Translations under genes and position numbers: made by a program | Part shown: positions 8,868 through 17,210 of the stretch, piece by piece | Layout: each line of letters opens with the position of its first letter | Position numbering within the stretch: position 1 is the stretch's first letter | The notes under the pieces: generated by a model | What the model was told of the DNA's origin: nothing | Databases searched by the model: none | Seen by the model: the letters and a program-made list of their open reading frames with translations, nothing else | Assembly (NCBI GenBank): GCA_023429565.1 | Contig: JAEZDJ010000038.1 | Span: forward strand, 1 to 49,360 | From: Actinomycetes bacterium | Lineage (GTDB): Bacteria; Actinomycetota; Coriobacteriia; Coriobacteriales; Eggerthellaceae | Length of the DNA: 49,360 nt | Direction: 5' to 3'

Positions 8868-9224
8868 ATGATGGGTGTTGAGAAGGCTCTTCTGATCGAC
8901 TATGAGTACTGCCTCGGCTGTTCGGAATGCGAGACGACATGCATGGCTTCTCACGGACATGGGCCCGAGGCGCTGGGAATCAAAGTAGCGAAACTGGGGC
9001 CATGGAAAACCAGGGACGAGTCGTGGCAGTACGATTTCGTGCCAATTCCGACCGATTGGTGCGACCTTTGCCAAGAGCGTGTCGGAAAAGGGGGCCGTCC
9101 CGCATGCGTGCGTCGTTGTCAATACGGCGTCATCACCTATGGTTCGGTCGATGAGCTGACCTCTCTGTTCAAGGGCAAGTCGAAGATGATACTGTTCGCG
9201 CCAAAGAGCGCCGACAGGAGATGA
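8868..9224 (+). CDS. Small two-cluster [4Fe-4S] ferredoxin without adjacent catalytic gene (118 aa)
   Basis: Same build as the other mini-ferredoxins: LLIDYEYCLGCSECETTC holds C-x2-C-x2-C-x3-C, and WCDLCQERV onward holds C-x2-C-x11-C-x3-C. The start is ATG 8868 or the next ATG at 8871, both behind GAGGGAGG. Unlike the other six it does not follow a Mo enzyme: the membrane LuxR gene lies 48 bases upstream, and a convergent TetR gene ends six bases downstream. It could serve a distant catalytic subunit or be the remnant of a module that lost its enzyme. All eight ligands are intact, so it is probably functional. Confidence 0.88.
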   Translation: MMGVEKALLIDYEYCLGCSECETTCMASHGHGPEALGIKVAKLGPWKTRDESWQYDFVPIPTDWCDLCQERVGKGGRPACVRRCQYGVITYGSVDELTSLFKGKSKMILFAPKSADRR

Positions 9225-9230
9225 TTGCTC

Positions 9231-9914
9231 TTAGTGCTGCTCGGCGTCCATTGAACCAAAAAGGTGCTTGTCGATGTTGAGGAGGGGAGAGTTTTTCCCG
9301 GGGTTCGAGAGAAGGGTGTCGTATAGAGAGCTCCAGATCGCATCGATGTGGCTGGAGTAGAAGGTGCGGAGGTCTTTCTCGTCGAAGGTCCCCTTCTTCC
9401 TGAAACGGTACAGGTCGTTGCAATGGCGATAGAGCCCCATCACGATGGACGCACAGAGGGCAACCATCTCATTTGGCTCCATCCCTGACTTGAGCTGTTC
9501 TTGCTTGAAGAGGTTGCAGTAGATGGACTCGCTCGTGAGGATGTTCTCAAGTTCGAAACGGGCGAACATCCCGCTTTCGTCGCGAGCTGAATGCAGGATA
9601 TAGCTGACATCAAACAGCCCGAACATGAGTTTGAAATCATGCACCATGGTCTCGATGACCTTATTCTTGACGGACATATCGTTGGGCAGCTTGCCGGAGA
9701 ACGATTTCAGCGCCAAGATATTTTCTTTTCCGAACTTTCGTAGGATTGATTCTTTGGTGGAAAAATACTTGTAAAGCGTGCGGGTGGACACGCCGGCTTC
9801 GGCGGCGATGTCGTTCAACGTAGTCTTCTTATACCCCAGCTCACAAAAAAGTCCAAGAGCTGCATCATAGAGACGTTGCTCCATCATCCGCTTGTTCTCT
9901 TGCCGACTTGGCAT
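9231..9914 (-). CDS. TetR-family transcriptional regulator (227 aa)
   Basis: N-terminal TetR DNA-binding domain at residues 13-55: AALGLFCELGYKKTTLNDIAA and GVSTRTLYKYF are characteristic of the helix-turn-helix. The remaining ~170 residues are an all-helical ligand-binding and dimer domain with no further recognisable motif. It is read away from athL, leaving a 643-base shared upstream region, the usual layout for a repressor controlling a divergent operon. A 7-bp-arm palindrome lies 51 bases upstream of its start codon. The ribosome site before ATG 9914 is weak (GGGGCGG), so one of the in-frame ATGs 9 or 10 codons later remains possible. Confidence 0.85.
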   Translation of the reverse strand: MPSRQENKRMMEQRLYDAALGLFCELGYKKTTLNDIAAEAGVSTRTLYKYFSTKESILRKFGKENILALKSFSGKLPNDMSVKNKVIETMVHDFKLMFGLFDVSYILHSARDESGMFARFELENILTSESIYCNLFKQEQLKSGMEPNEMVALCASIVMGLYRHCNDLYRFRKKGTFDEKDLRTFYSSHIDAIWSSLYDTLLSNPGKNSPLLNIDKHLFGSMDAEQH

Positions 9915-9964
9915 AGCCGCCCCATTCCCCCGTATGATTGCGGCTTCATTCTAACGGGACAGGA

Positions 9965-9990
9965 TGCGTATGCCAAGGTGCTTATACGCA
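9965..9990. promoter_or_regulatory. Inverted repeat upstream of TetR gene, candidate operator
   Basis: TGCGTAT (9965-9971) and ATACGCA (9984-9990) are perfect inverted arms separated by 12 bases, in the TetR-athL intergenic region. Arm length and position fit a TetR-family operator for autoregulation and possibly athL control. No binding evidence exists beyond symmetry and location. Confidence 0.45.
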
Positions 9991-10557
9991 CTTCCACGTC
10001 ACCCTCGCGAGGTCCTTCGGACCGATAGGACCCTTTCTTGACAGGAGGCTACACCAAACGCCACACCTGTGACAAGGCGGTCGTTCCGTCCGTGGGAAGA
10101 CGTTCTCCCAAATGCAAGAACGTGTCAAAGGGGCATATCTGATTGTTGAACCAATCGTGTTCTTAGAAGCACGTAAACTTACTTTTTCCTTGCTAAGCTT
10201 CGGGTGACGACAGTGAGGAAGGGCGGATTGTCAAAGGGGGATCGTATGCTTGCAACATTTCGACTCGTTGTCCATCAGGCGTGCGGCTTCGGCAAGGCTG
10301 TTCCTCTCACCTGGCGGTTCGTGGAACAGAGCTTCCACAACGATAACCGCCTCTCCTGGTGGCTTTCTCACCTCTCATCACCCCTTGGATGGAAGCGTGC
10401 TCGCCTGAGGACGTAGGCGTACGCCTTGGGTGGGGACCCATCCATTCGAAAGCGATGAGACGTTCCTGTATGAACCCTCGTTGCTCGAACGGATGGCGGC
10501 GCGAGCGTGTCGTGCGGCAGGTAAGACAAGACAAGGCGAATTGGAGGGGGAGTGTAT
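9991..10557. other. Long intergenic leader region before athL
   Basis: No supported gene. It contains a GGTCC-TTC-GGACC hairpin (10011-10023), an isolated TTGACA (10038-10043) without a clear -10, the AAACTTACTT element (10175-10184), and a leader of about 350 bases holding AGGCGTACGCCT (10415-10426, perfect palindrome) and TGGGT-GGGG-ACCCA (10427-10440). Short open frames here (for example 10204-10416) have no ribosome site or recognisable protein. The leader length suggests post-initiation control. Confidence 0.5.
10175..10199 (+). promoter_or_regulatory. Shared AAACTTACTT element with -10-like TAAGCT, upstream of athL
   Basis: AAACTTACTT at 10175-10184, nine bases, then TAAGCT at 10194-10199. 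The same ten bases with the same 8-9 base spacing recur upstream of three other genes of the island, which supports a common activator or sigma-factor site. The expected -35 position (near 10171) has no consensus hexamer, so the element may replace it. Confidence 0.6.
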
Positions 10558-13242
10558 ATGCCAGGCGAAATCAAGACGACTCTCAAGACCATGGGTTTCT
10601 GCGGACCGTGCACGGCATCGGACACTGCGGAGATAGACGTGCGTGATGGACGCATTCTTCGCACGCGTCCTTTCAGCTACGTCAATCATCAGAGCGAGGA
10701 CGGGTTGAACCCGTGGAGCATCAAGGCTCGCGGCAGGGAGTTCAAGGCAAAAGAAAAGACCGAGCTGTCTCCTTTTGCTCTCGCCTACAAGGAGCGGGTG
10801 TACTCGCCTAATCGCATCCTGTATCCGATGAAGCGCGTGGATTGGGATCCGGAAGGCGAGCGGAATCCGCAGAACCGTGGCAAGAGCAAATACGAACGCA
10901 TCAGCTGGGATGAAGCGACTGACATCATCGCTCGGGAGGTGCTGCGCGTCAAGGAAACCTATGGGCTCAACTCCATCCTCGTGCAGTCAGACGGCCATCA
11001 CCTCATCAAGACCATTCACGGTCCGCGCGGCACAGAGGGGTATCTTCTCGATCAGTTGGCCCTTGAAGAGACCGGCGTTGAGCTTGTCAATGACTTCTGG
11101 ATGCATGAGGACGAACGGGGCGCTGTCCAGACTGGGCGGGCCAAGGGGGGCGGCTACACCATGCAGGCGCGCAACCCCGACTCATGGGAGGGCTGGTATT
11201 GGGGCGCGAAGCACATGTGGGGTCAGGACCCAGTGGGTGAGGGTGATCAATACAACCTTTTCCATGACGTAGCTAACAACTGTGACTCGGTGCTGTTCTG
11301 GGGATGTGATGTGGAAACCACGCCATGGGGATGGGGAGGATGCTTCCCCAGCCGCTATTGCTTCTTTCTCTCTGATATCGGCGTGAGGCAAATCTACATC
11401 TGCCCGGATGTGAACTACGGTGCAGCGTGCCATGCTGACAAGTGGATTCCCATCCTGCCCAACACCGACTCCGCTCTTCAGCTGGCTATCGCCCATGTCT
11501 GGATCGCGGAGGACCTGTACGACAAGGAGTACATCGACACCCATGCCATCGGTTTCGACTGGTTCGTGTATCACGTGAATGGGGGCGACGACGGCATAGA
11601 GAAGACGCCCGAATGGGCTGAAGGGGTCTGTGGGGTTCCTGCGCGCATCATCAAGGCGCTTGCGCGCCATTGGGCGAAGCACAACGTGTCCATCGCGCAT
11701 TGCAACGGCGGATCGATGATACGATCGACCTACAGCCATGAGCCGGCCCGTCTTGAGGTGGCCCTGCTCGGCATGCAGGCGTTGGGACACCCCGGCCGCA
11801 ATCAGGTGAAGATGATGGAGTGGCAGCTGTTCGGGCTGACGAGCCAGATGCCCGCTCCGCGCTCGGAGCTAATTCCAACGCTGAGCGACATCCTGTGGCC
11901 CTATGCGGCCGACCAGCGTGAGTCGTTCGTCCCTGAAACGCTCATTCCCGAGGCGCTTGCGGGCGATTTCGACCAGAGCAATCCTCTGAAGTGGTATGGC
12001 ATCACCTGCGCTGGTCTGCCGACGGAAGATCAGTTCATAGAATATCAGTATCCGGTGCCGGGTAGCGAACGCATCCATATGGTGTGGACCGACTCTCCCA
12101 AATGGACGAGCTCCTGGAACGGTGGCTTCGAATTCATGAACGCCATCCGAACAGAGCATATAGAGACCGTCATCGCTCAGCACATCTGGATGGAAGACGA
12201 CTGCCTCCTGGCGGACATCATCCTTCCCATCAACACGAAATTCGAAGAGCGAGACATCAACTGCGACATATCGTCAGGCAATTACAACGTGCTGATGATC
12301 GAGGATCAGAGTATCGAATCCTTGGGGGAATCGAAGTCAGACTATGAGAGCACGCTTGAGATAGCTAAAAAACTGGGTAAATATGAGCAAGTTACCGGTG
12401 GAGAAACTATCGAGGACAAGATACGTCGAGGGTTCCAGGGCTCCGGCATCCAGGATCGCATCTCGTTCGATGAGTTCCTGGAAAAGGAATGCTACATCAT
12501 ACCCACAGCCAAGGATTGGGAGAGCGACAAAGCTGGCTTTCAACGCTTCTACGAGGATCCCGAGCGCTATCCCCTCGCCATGCCCTCAGGCAAGATCGAG
12601 TACTACTCGCCGCGTCTGGCCGAGCATTTCCCCAACGACGCTGAGCGGCCGCCCTACCCGCATTGGATCGAGAAGGGGGAGACGCATCCCGACGAGCGTC
12701 TCACCACGCCCCGCGCAGAGAAGTACCCGTTCCTTCTCGTGTCCAACCATCCGCATTGGCGTCTCCATTCGCAGATGGATGACTGCACGTGGCTTCGTGA
12801 GATCGAGACCTGCAAAGTGATGGGTCCTGATGGCTATCGTTATGAACCGGTGTGGATCAACCCCGTTGATGCGAGGAAGCTTGGCATCGAGCAGGGGGAC
12901 ATCGTGAGAATGTACAACGAGCGCGGATGGACCATGGGCGGGGCCTATGTGACCGAACGCATCATGCCCCGCGCGGTGCTGCAGGACCATGGTGCCCGCA
13001 TCGATCCCATCGTTCCCGGCGAGAGCGATCGGGGCGGCACCAACAACCTTATCGCCCCGAAAGCCATCGCCTCGAAAAACTGTGCGGGCGAGGTGACGAG
13101 CGGATACTTGGTGGGCATTGAAAAGGTTGATGTGTTCGAGCTGGCAGAGCGGTATCCCGAGGCTTTCGGCAGGCCCTACGATGCCGACTATGGCGTCATG
13201 CAGGACGCTTGGTTCGAAGCGGACCATAAGGAGAGAAGATGA
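10558..13242 (+). CDS. athL: Pyrogallol hydroxytransferase-like large subunit (894 aa)
   Basis: Resembles the alpha subunit of pyrogallol-phloroglucinol transhydroxylase of Pelobacter acidigallici, a Mo-bis-PGD enzyme that moves a hydroxyl group between polyphenols without net redox change. RNPDSWEGWYWGAKHMWG (205-222) matches the active-site segment, keeping Asp208-Ser209-Trp210; in the model enzyme the serine is the Mo ligand. A His pair (GHH, 147-148) lies where the catalytic His is expected. Only a C-x2-C (CGPC) remains at the N-terminus, so no [4Fe-4S] cluster is expected, as in the model. ATG 10558 is preferred over GTG 10552 because GGAGGGG then has normal spacing. The stop overlaps the athS start (ATGA). 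Substrate may be another polyphenol. Confidence 0.88.
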   Translation: MPGEIKTTLKTMGFCGPCTASDTAEIDVRDGRILRTRPFSYVNHQSEDGLNPWSIKARGREFKAKEKTELSPFALAYKERVYSPNRILYPMKRVDWDPEGERNPQNRGKSKYERISWDEATDIIAREVLRVKETYGLNSILVQSDGHHLIKTIHGPRGTEGYLLDQLALEETGVELVNDFWMHEDERGAVQTGRAKGGGYTMQARNPDSWEGWYWGAKHMWGQDPVGEGDQYNLFHDVANNCDSVLFWGCDVETTPWGWGGCFPSRYCFFLSDIGVRQIYICPDVNYGAACHADKWIPILPNTDSALQLAIAHVWIAEDLYDKEYIDTHAIGFDWFVYHVNGGDDGIEKTPEWAEGVCGVPARIIKALARHWAKHNVSIAHCNGGSMIRSTYSHEPARLEVALLGMQALGHPGRNQVKMMEWQLFGLTSQMPAPRSELIPTLSDILWPYAADQRESFVPETLIPEALAGDFDQSNPLKWYGITCAGLPTEDQFIEYQYPVPGSERIHMVWTDSPKWTSSWNGGFEFMNAIRTEHIETVIAQHIWMEDDCLLADIILPINTKFEERDINCDISSGNYNVLMIEDQSIESLGESKSDYESTLEIAKKLGKYEQVTGGETIEDKIRRGFQGSGIQDRISFDEFLEKECYIIPTAKDWESDKAGFQRFYEDPERYPLAMPSGKIEYYSPRLAEHFPNDAERPPYPHWIEKGETHPDERLTTPRAEKYPFLLVSNHPHWRLHSQMDDCTWLREIETCKVMGPDGYRYEPVWINPVDARKLGIEQGDIVRMYNERGWTMGGAYVTERIMPRAVLQDHGARIDPIVPGESDRGGTNNLIAPKAIASKNCAGEVTSGYLVGIEKVDVFELAERYPEAFGRPYDADYGVMQDAWFEADHKERR

Positions 13243-14045
13243 AGGTATTCGTGATCGACATCAACAAGTGCAGCGGCTGCTACAACTGCCAAGTGGCCTG
13301 CAAAGACGAGCATTGCGACAACGACTGGTCACCCGTCGCGTTGCCGCAGCCGCATTCGGGCCAATTCTGGATGCGGGTCAAGCAAAAGGACCACGGCCAG
13401 GTCCCCAAGGTATGGGTTGAATACACCCCTTGGCCGTGCATGCATTGCGACGACCCGAAATGCCAGGCAGCAGCCCCCGATGCGGTGCACAAACGCAAGG
13501 ATGGTCTGGTCGTCATTGATCCGGTGAAGGCCAAGGGGCATCGAGAGTTGGTGGATGCCTGCCCTTACAACGCCGTGTTCTACAACGAGGAGCTTGACGT
13601 TGCGCAGAAATGCACTGGATGTGCCCATCTGGTTGACCAGGGCAAGCTGCCGCATTGCGTCGACCTGTGCGCCACGGGTGCCCTGCGCTTTGGGGATGAG
13701 GAGGATTTCGCCGACGAGATGGTACGGGCCGAGACCTTCGTTCCCGAAGAGGGGTGCAGACCGCGCGTCTATTACTTGAACCTGCCCCATCTGTTTTTGG
13801 CGGGTGAGGTGTGGGATCCGGCGGAAAACGAGATTGTCGAAGGGGCCACGGTGAGGCTAGCCATGCCGGGCGGCTCCGTGCGTGAGACGGAGACGGATGA
13901 TTTCGGTGATTTCTTCTTCCCTGGCGTCGATGCGGGCTCATACGGCCTGACGATTGAGGCCGAAGGATACGAGTCGGTTTGTCGTGCGGACATAGATTTG
14001 AAAGAAAGCCTGAATCTGGGTGATTTCCCGCTCGAACGGGTTTGA
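13239..14045 (+). CDS. athS: Pyrogallol hydroxytransferase-like small Fe-S subunit (268 aa)
   Basis: Electron-transfer subunit of the AthLS pair, starting inside the athL stop (ATGA overlap). Cysteine groups: CSGCYNCQVAC; PCMHCDDPKC, whose fourth cysteine is replaced by Ala as in the model beta subunit; ACPYN; and KCTGCAHL followed by HCVDLC, enough for three [4Fe-4S] clusters. From about residue 185 a beta-rich domain (GATVRLAMPGG, FGDFFFPGVDAGSYGLTIEA) resembles a carboxypeptidase-regulatory/Cna-B fold and corresponds to the C-terminal barrel of the Pelobacter beta subunit. Length is close to the 274 aa of the model. Cytosolic. This combination makes the transhydroxylase assignment stronger than the large subunit alone would. 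Confidence 0.88.
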   Translation: MKVFVIDINKCSGCYNCQVACKDEHCDNDWSPVALPQPHSGQFWMRVKQKDHGQVPKVWVEYTPWPCMHCDDPKCQAAAPDAVHKRKDGLVVIDPVKAKGHRELVDACPYNAVFYNEELDVAQKCTGCAHLVDQGKLPHCVDLCATGALRFGDEEDFADEMVRAETFVPEEGCRPRVYYLNLPHLFLAGEVWDPAENEIVEGATVRLAMPGGSVRETETDDFGDFFFPGVDAGSYGLTIEAEGYESVCRADIDLKESLNLGDFPLERV

Positions 14046-14124
14046 CCGCGCAAGCGAAATGATGCGGGATCGGATGTCGTCGTCTGCTGGAGACTGGCCG
14101 GTGGCGGGCTTTGCCGTGGGGGTT

Positions 14125-14154
14125 CGGGACGGTTGGACGAAGATGACCGTCCCG
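14125..14154 (+). other. 9-bp hairpin between athS and the module C enzyme
   Basis: CGGGACGGT (14125-14133) and ACCGTCCCG (14146-14154) form a perfect 9-bp stem with a 12-base loop, 47 bases before the next start codon. No T-run follows. It could attenuate or process the athLS transcript and so set unequal expression of the downstream enzyme. Confidence 0.5.
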
Positions 14155-14201
14155 TGTGCGAAGACAAGTGAAGAGACAGAGGGAGAAACGAGGAGACTAC
14201 T

Positions 14202-16487
14202 ATGCCAACACTGCATTTTGACGAGCATGCCTCGCCGACGATGGTCGAGCTGGAGGATGGCACACGCGTGTACCGCACGTGTTCTGCCGGCATCGGCTGT
14301 CACAATTTGGGGTGTGGCCTGAAGGTGCACGTGAAAGATGGAAAGCTTGTCAAGATCGAGGGCGATGAGCAAAATCCCATCAGCAAGGGGCGTCTGTGCG
14401 TGCGGTGTCTGACGGCCAAAGAGTACTACTATCACAAGGACCGCCTGCTTCATCCCATGAAGCGTGCCCGTGAGGATCGAGGTCGGGATGCTTGGGAGCG
14501 CATCGGTTGGGATGAGGCTCTCGACACCATCATAGCCAGGTATCGAGAGACCGTCGAGAACTACGGCATCGGGGCGGTGAGCGTGTGGTGCGGCACGGGC
14601 CGCGAGGCCAGTCAGATCCATTTTCAAATGGCCAACGACGTGTTTGGCACGGTCAACGCCGTGCATCCCAACAGCGGCTGGTCGTGCATTGTTCCCCGCA
14701 TGGCCGCCATGCTCTGGACTATGGGCAGCTCGTATATCGAGGCCGACAACGCCATCGGATTTCCCGACCGTTACGATGATCCACGCTGGGAGTGTCCCCG
14801 TTATTTGCTCGTGTGGGGCCGCGACCCCCTGCGTTCGAACCCTGATGGGCTGTTCGGGCATTCCATCGTGGAGATGATGAAGCTCGGCATGAAGATCATC
14901 GTGGCCGACCCGCGGGTGAATTGGCTTGCCACAAGGGCGGAGGTGCATCTGCAACTGCGTCCGGGCACCGACGGGGCCCTGGCGTTGGGGCTGTTGAACG
15001 TCATCATCCAAGAGGACCTCTATGACCATGATTTCGTGGAGAGCTGGTGCTACGGTTTCGAGCAGCTTGCCGAGCGGGTGCGCGAGTATCCGGTCGATCG
15101 GGTTGCCGAGATCACTGAGGTCGATCCCGAGGACATCAGGACGGCTGCACGCTGTGTCGCTCAGAGTCCTTCGGCACTCTCCATGGGTTTGGCGGTGGAC
15201 CAGAATCCCAACACGTTGCAGATCGGTCATGCGCTGCTTTCGCTGTTTGCAATCACGGGGAGCATGGATGTTCCCGGAGGGTGCTTCATGGGCTTGCCGC
15301 CCATTTTCGCCGGCATGGCGGAAAATGCTCCTGCGGCCGAGGAGGGAGGAGAGCCTGAGGGTCTCGCCAAATTCGGCAACATCGGTGTGGAACCGCTCGG
15401 CCATGACCGGTATCCTGCCATGAGCGCCATCGTCAACACGACGCATCCCGACTCGACGTTGGATGTCCTTGAGACGAATGTCCCCTACAAGATCCACTTC
15501 GCGTATGCGTTCGGGCACAATACCCTTGCTTGTATGGTCCCACAGCCCAAGCGCTGGTACGAGGCCATGCGCAAGATCGATTTCATAGCCGTGGCTGATC
15601 TGTTCATGAGTCCCACCATCATGGGATTGGCTGACATCGTGCTTCCGGCGGCGACGTTCTTCGAGAAGCAGGGCTACGTTTCTAACAATAATGCCTCTCA
15701 GCCTGGGCAGATGGGGGCCATCGTCCCCATCCTTGAGCCGGAGGGGGAGTGTCGCGCCGACCTTGAGATCATGCTCGAACTGCACCGCCGTCTGTATCCC
15801 ACAAGTCAGAAGCCGGGGTGGGCGTCGCCTTCCGACTTCATCGATGGGCAGTTGTCGAAGATGCGTGGCGTGGATGCCACCTATGATGATTTGAGCAAGC
15901 ATGTCATCGGGCAATACGAGATCGAATACCGGAAGTATGAGAGAGGCCTCCTTCGTGCGGATGGGCAGCCGGGTTTCAATACGCCCACCGGCCGCATCGA
16001 GCTGTATTCCACGGTGCTTCAGAACCTAGGCGACGACCCGTTGCCCTATTACATCGAGCCGAAGTTCAGCGCCGTCTCGCGTCCCGACCTGGCGGAGGAG
16101 TATCCCCTGACGCTCACGACGGGCGCCCGCCGCTTCACCTCGTTCCATTCGGAAAATCGCCAGATAGCGACCTTGCGCGAGATACATCCCTGGCCGACCG
16201 TGCAGATCAATCCTGACACTGCCGCAAAGCACGGCATCACGGAAGGCTCGTGGGTGTACGTGGAGAACCATCTTGGCAAAGCGAAGTTGAGCGCCCACCT
16301 GACGCCGATCGTCAAGGAGAACGTGGTGAGTTGTGATCATGGCTGGTGGCTGCCGGAAGCCGATCCGGAAAACCTGTTTGACGTGTTCGATCTTAACGTC
16401 AACCAGCTTGTTCCCCACGAGGAGAATGGACCGCTTGGATTCGGGACGCATTACAAGAGCATGCCCTGCAAGATATATCGGGCCTAA
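14202..16487 (+). CDS. Molybdopterin oxidoreductase catalytic subunit (761 aa), module C
   Basis: Cytosolic Mo-bis-PGD enzyme of the same group as the one at 21749 (minus), with identical length and near-identical motif positions. Cysteines: C27-x5-C33-x4-C38 and C66-x2-C69 (GRLCVRC), i.e. one more N-terminal cysteine than modules A, E and F. WERIGWDEA (98-106), candidate Mo ligand C162 in SGWSCIVPR, LTTGARRFTSFHSENRQ and CDHGWWLPE are present. ATG 14202 follows GAGGAG. It is 156 bases downstream of athS, so transhydroxylase and reductase are probably co-expressed, possibly acting on successive polyphenol intermediates; that pathway link is inference. A ferredoxin follows after 14 bases. Confidence 0.9.
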   Translation: MPTLHFDEHASPTMVELEDGTRVYRTCSAGIGCHNLGCGLKVHVKDGKLVKIEGDEQNPISKGRLCVRCLTAKEYYYHKDRLLHPMKRAREDRGRDAWERIGWDEALDTIIARYRETVENYGIGAVSVWCGTGREASQIHFQMANDVFGTVNAVHPNSGWSCIVPRMAAMLWTMGSSYIEADNAIGFPDRYDDPRWECPRYLLVWGRDPLRSNPDGLFGHSIVEMMKLGMKIIVADPRVNWLATRAEVHLQLRPGTDGALALGLLNVIIQEDLYDHDFVESWCYGFEQLAERVREYPVDRVAEITEVDPEDIRTAARCVAQSPSALSMGLAVDQNPNTLQIGHALLSLFAITGSMDVPGGCFMGLPPIFAGMAENAPAAEEGGEPEGLAKFGNIGVEPLGHDRYPAMSAIVNTTHPDSTLDVLETNVPYKIHFAYAFGHNTLACMVPQPKRWYEAMRKIDFIAVADLFMSPTIMGLADIVLPAATFFEKQGYVSNNNASQPGQMGAIVPILEPEGECRADLEIMLELHRRLYPTSQKPGWASPSDFIDGQLSKMRGVDATYDDLSKHVIGQYEIEYRKYERGLLRADGQPGFNTPTGRIELYSTVLQNLGDDPLPYYIEPKFSAVSRPDLAEEYPLTLTTGARRFTSFHSENRQIATLREIHPWPTVQINPDTAAKHGITEGSWVYVENHLGKAKLSAHLTPIVKENVVSCDHGWWLPEADPENLFDVFDLNVNQLVPHEENGPLGFGTHYKSMPCKIYRA

Positions 16488-16501
16488 CAAGGAGGCAGAA
16501 C

Positions 16502-16840
16502 ATGACGCACTACGGTCTTCTGATCGATAACGAATATTGCACAGGATGCCATTCTTGCGAGGTGGCGTGCAAGAACGAGCACGACTTGCCGCTCGGTCAG
16601 TGGGGCATCAAGGTTCTGGAACTCGGCCCGTGGAAACTCATGGACGGAAAGAGCTGGGAGTATCGATTTGTTCCCGTACTCACGTCGTACTGCGACCTGT
16701 GCGCTGAGCGTGTCGAGAGAGGCGAGCAGCCAAGCTGCGTGCATCATTGCTTGGCGAGTGCCATGGAGTTCGGCGCCTTGGAACACTTGGCGGCTCGTAT
16801 GGAGGGCAAGGGCAAGATGGCTTCAATCTTCGTTCCCTGA
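16502..16840 (+). CDS. Small two-cluster [4Fe-4S] ferredoxin (112 aa)
   Basis: Partner ferredoxin of the module C enzyme, 14 bases downstream with AAGGAGG before its ATG. CTGCHSCEVAC and CDLCAERVERGEQPSCVHHC hold the eight cluster ligands in the C-x2-C-x2-C-x3-C and C-x2-C-x11-C-x3-C pattern. It is among the most compact copies and has no cysteine outside the two groups. Likely hands electrons singly to the Mo subunit in the cytosol; what reduces it is not encoded here. Confidence 0.92.
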   Translation: MTHYGLLIDNEYCTGCHSCEVACKNEHDLPLGQWGIKVLELGPWKLMDGKSWEYRFVPVLTSYCDLCAERVERGEQPSCVHHCLASAMEFGALEHLAARMEGKGKMASIFVP

Positions 16841-16958
16841 TCCTCCGTTGAAACGCCGCCCCGCACTGCTCGGGCGGGATTGCTTTCGTGGAGGTGCTCG
16901 TGCTGTCTTACGCTCGAGCGACGATGGTCCTTGGCGAAACGGTTCCGCCTAGCGTTCA

Positions 16959-16983
16959 AAACTTACTTTTTTGTTCCTACACT
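16959..16983 (+). promoter_or_regulatory. Shared AAACTTACTT element with -10-like TACACT, upstream of MFS gene
   Basis: AAACTTACTT at 16959-16968, nine bases, TACACT at 16978-16983. Spacing is identical to the athL copy. This would give the transporter its own promoter in the same regulon as athL and the module D/E enzymes. Confidence 0.6.
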
Positions 16984-17043
16984 AATCGAGGAATCCGGGT
17001 TGTCCGCACGGCGTCGACCTGCTCGAACCGAATTCGACGAGTT

Positions 17044-17089
17044 GTCTTCGCAAAGGTTTCTGAGGACATTGAGTCACTTTTGCGAAGAC
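17044..17089 (+). other. Long leader hairpin upstream of MFS gene
   Basis: GTCTTCGCAAA (17044-17054) pairs perfectly with TTTGCGAAGAC (17079-17089), 11 bp, and the stem can extend inward by a G-U and two Watson-Crick pairs. It lies in the transcribed leader about 60-105 bases after the predicted promoter. No T-run follows it. Confidence 0.5.
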
Positions 17090-17210
17090 CTCTTCGACAA
17101 GCGGAGTCGGATTGAGCCTGGGGATGATGTTCGCTGAAAGGGGGTGGTGCGCGCTTGCGGGCGATCCGCCAACCGCATTGTCGTTCGTTTTTACTACGAA
17201 AGGGGAAACA

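Larger units (their letters stand above)
16841..17210 (+). other. Regulatory gap before the MFS gene at 17211
   Basis: This 370-base gap holds no supported gene. It starts with a GC-rich inverted repeat around 16856-16878 (CCGCCC/GGGCGG) that could end the module C transcript, then the AAACTTACTT promoter element, then a leader of about 230 bases with the long hairpin 17044-17089. Confidence 0.5.

Noticed and set aside
10038..10043. TTGACA as -35 of an athL promoter
   Set aside because: No acceptable -10 at 15-19 bases; the AAACTTACTT element downstream is better placed.
10204..10416. 70-codon frame in the athL leader
   Set aside because: No Shine-Dalgarno sequence, Trp/Ser/Arg-rich non-protein-like composition; leader structure explains the region better.
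10200..10557. Molybdenum-cofactor riboswitch in the athL leader
   Set aside because: I could not match the known Moco RNA core; only generic hairpins are visible.
13938..15914. 658-codon open frame on the minus strand opposite module C and athS
   Set aside because: Lies wholly opposite well-supported genes, has no family motif and arises from high-GC codon bias.
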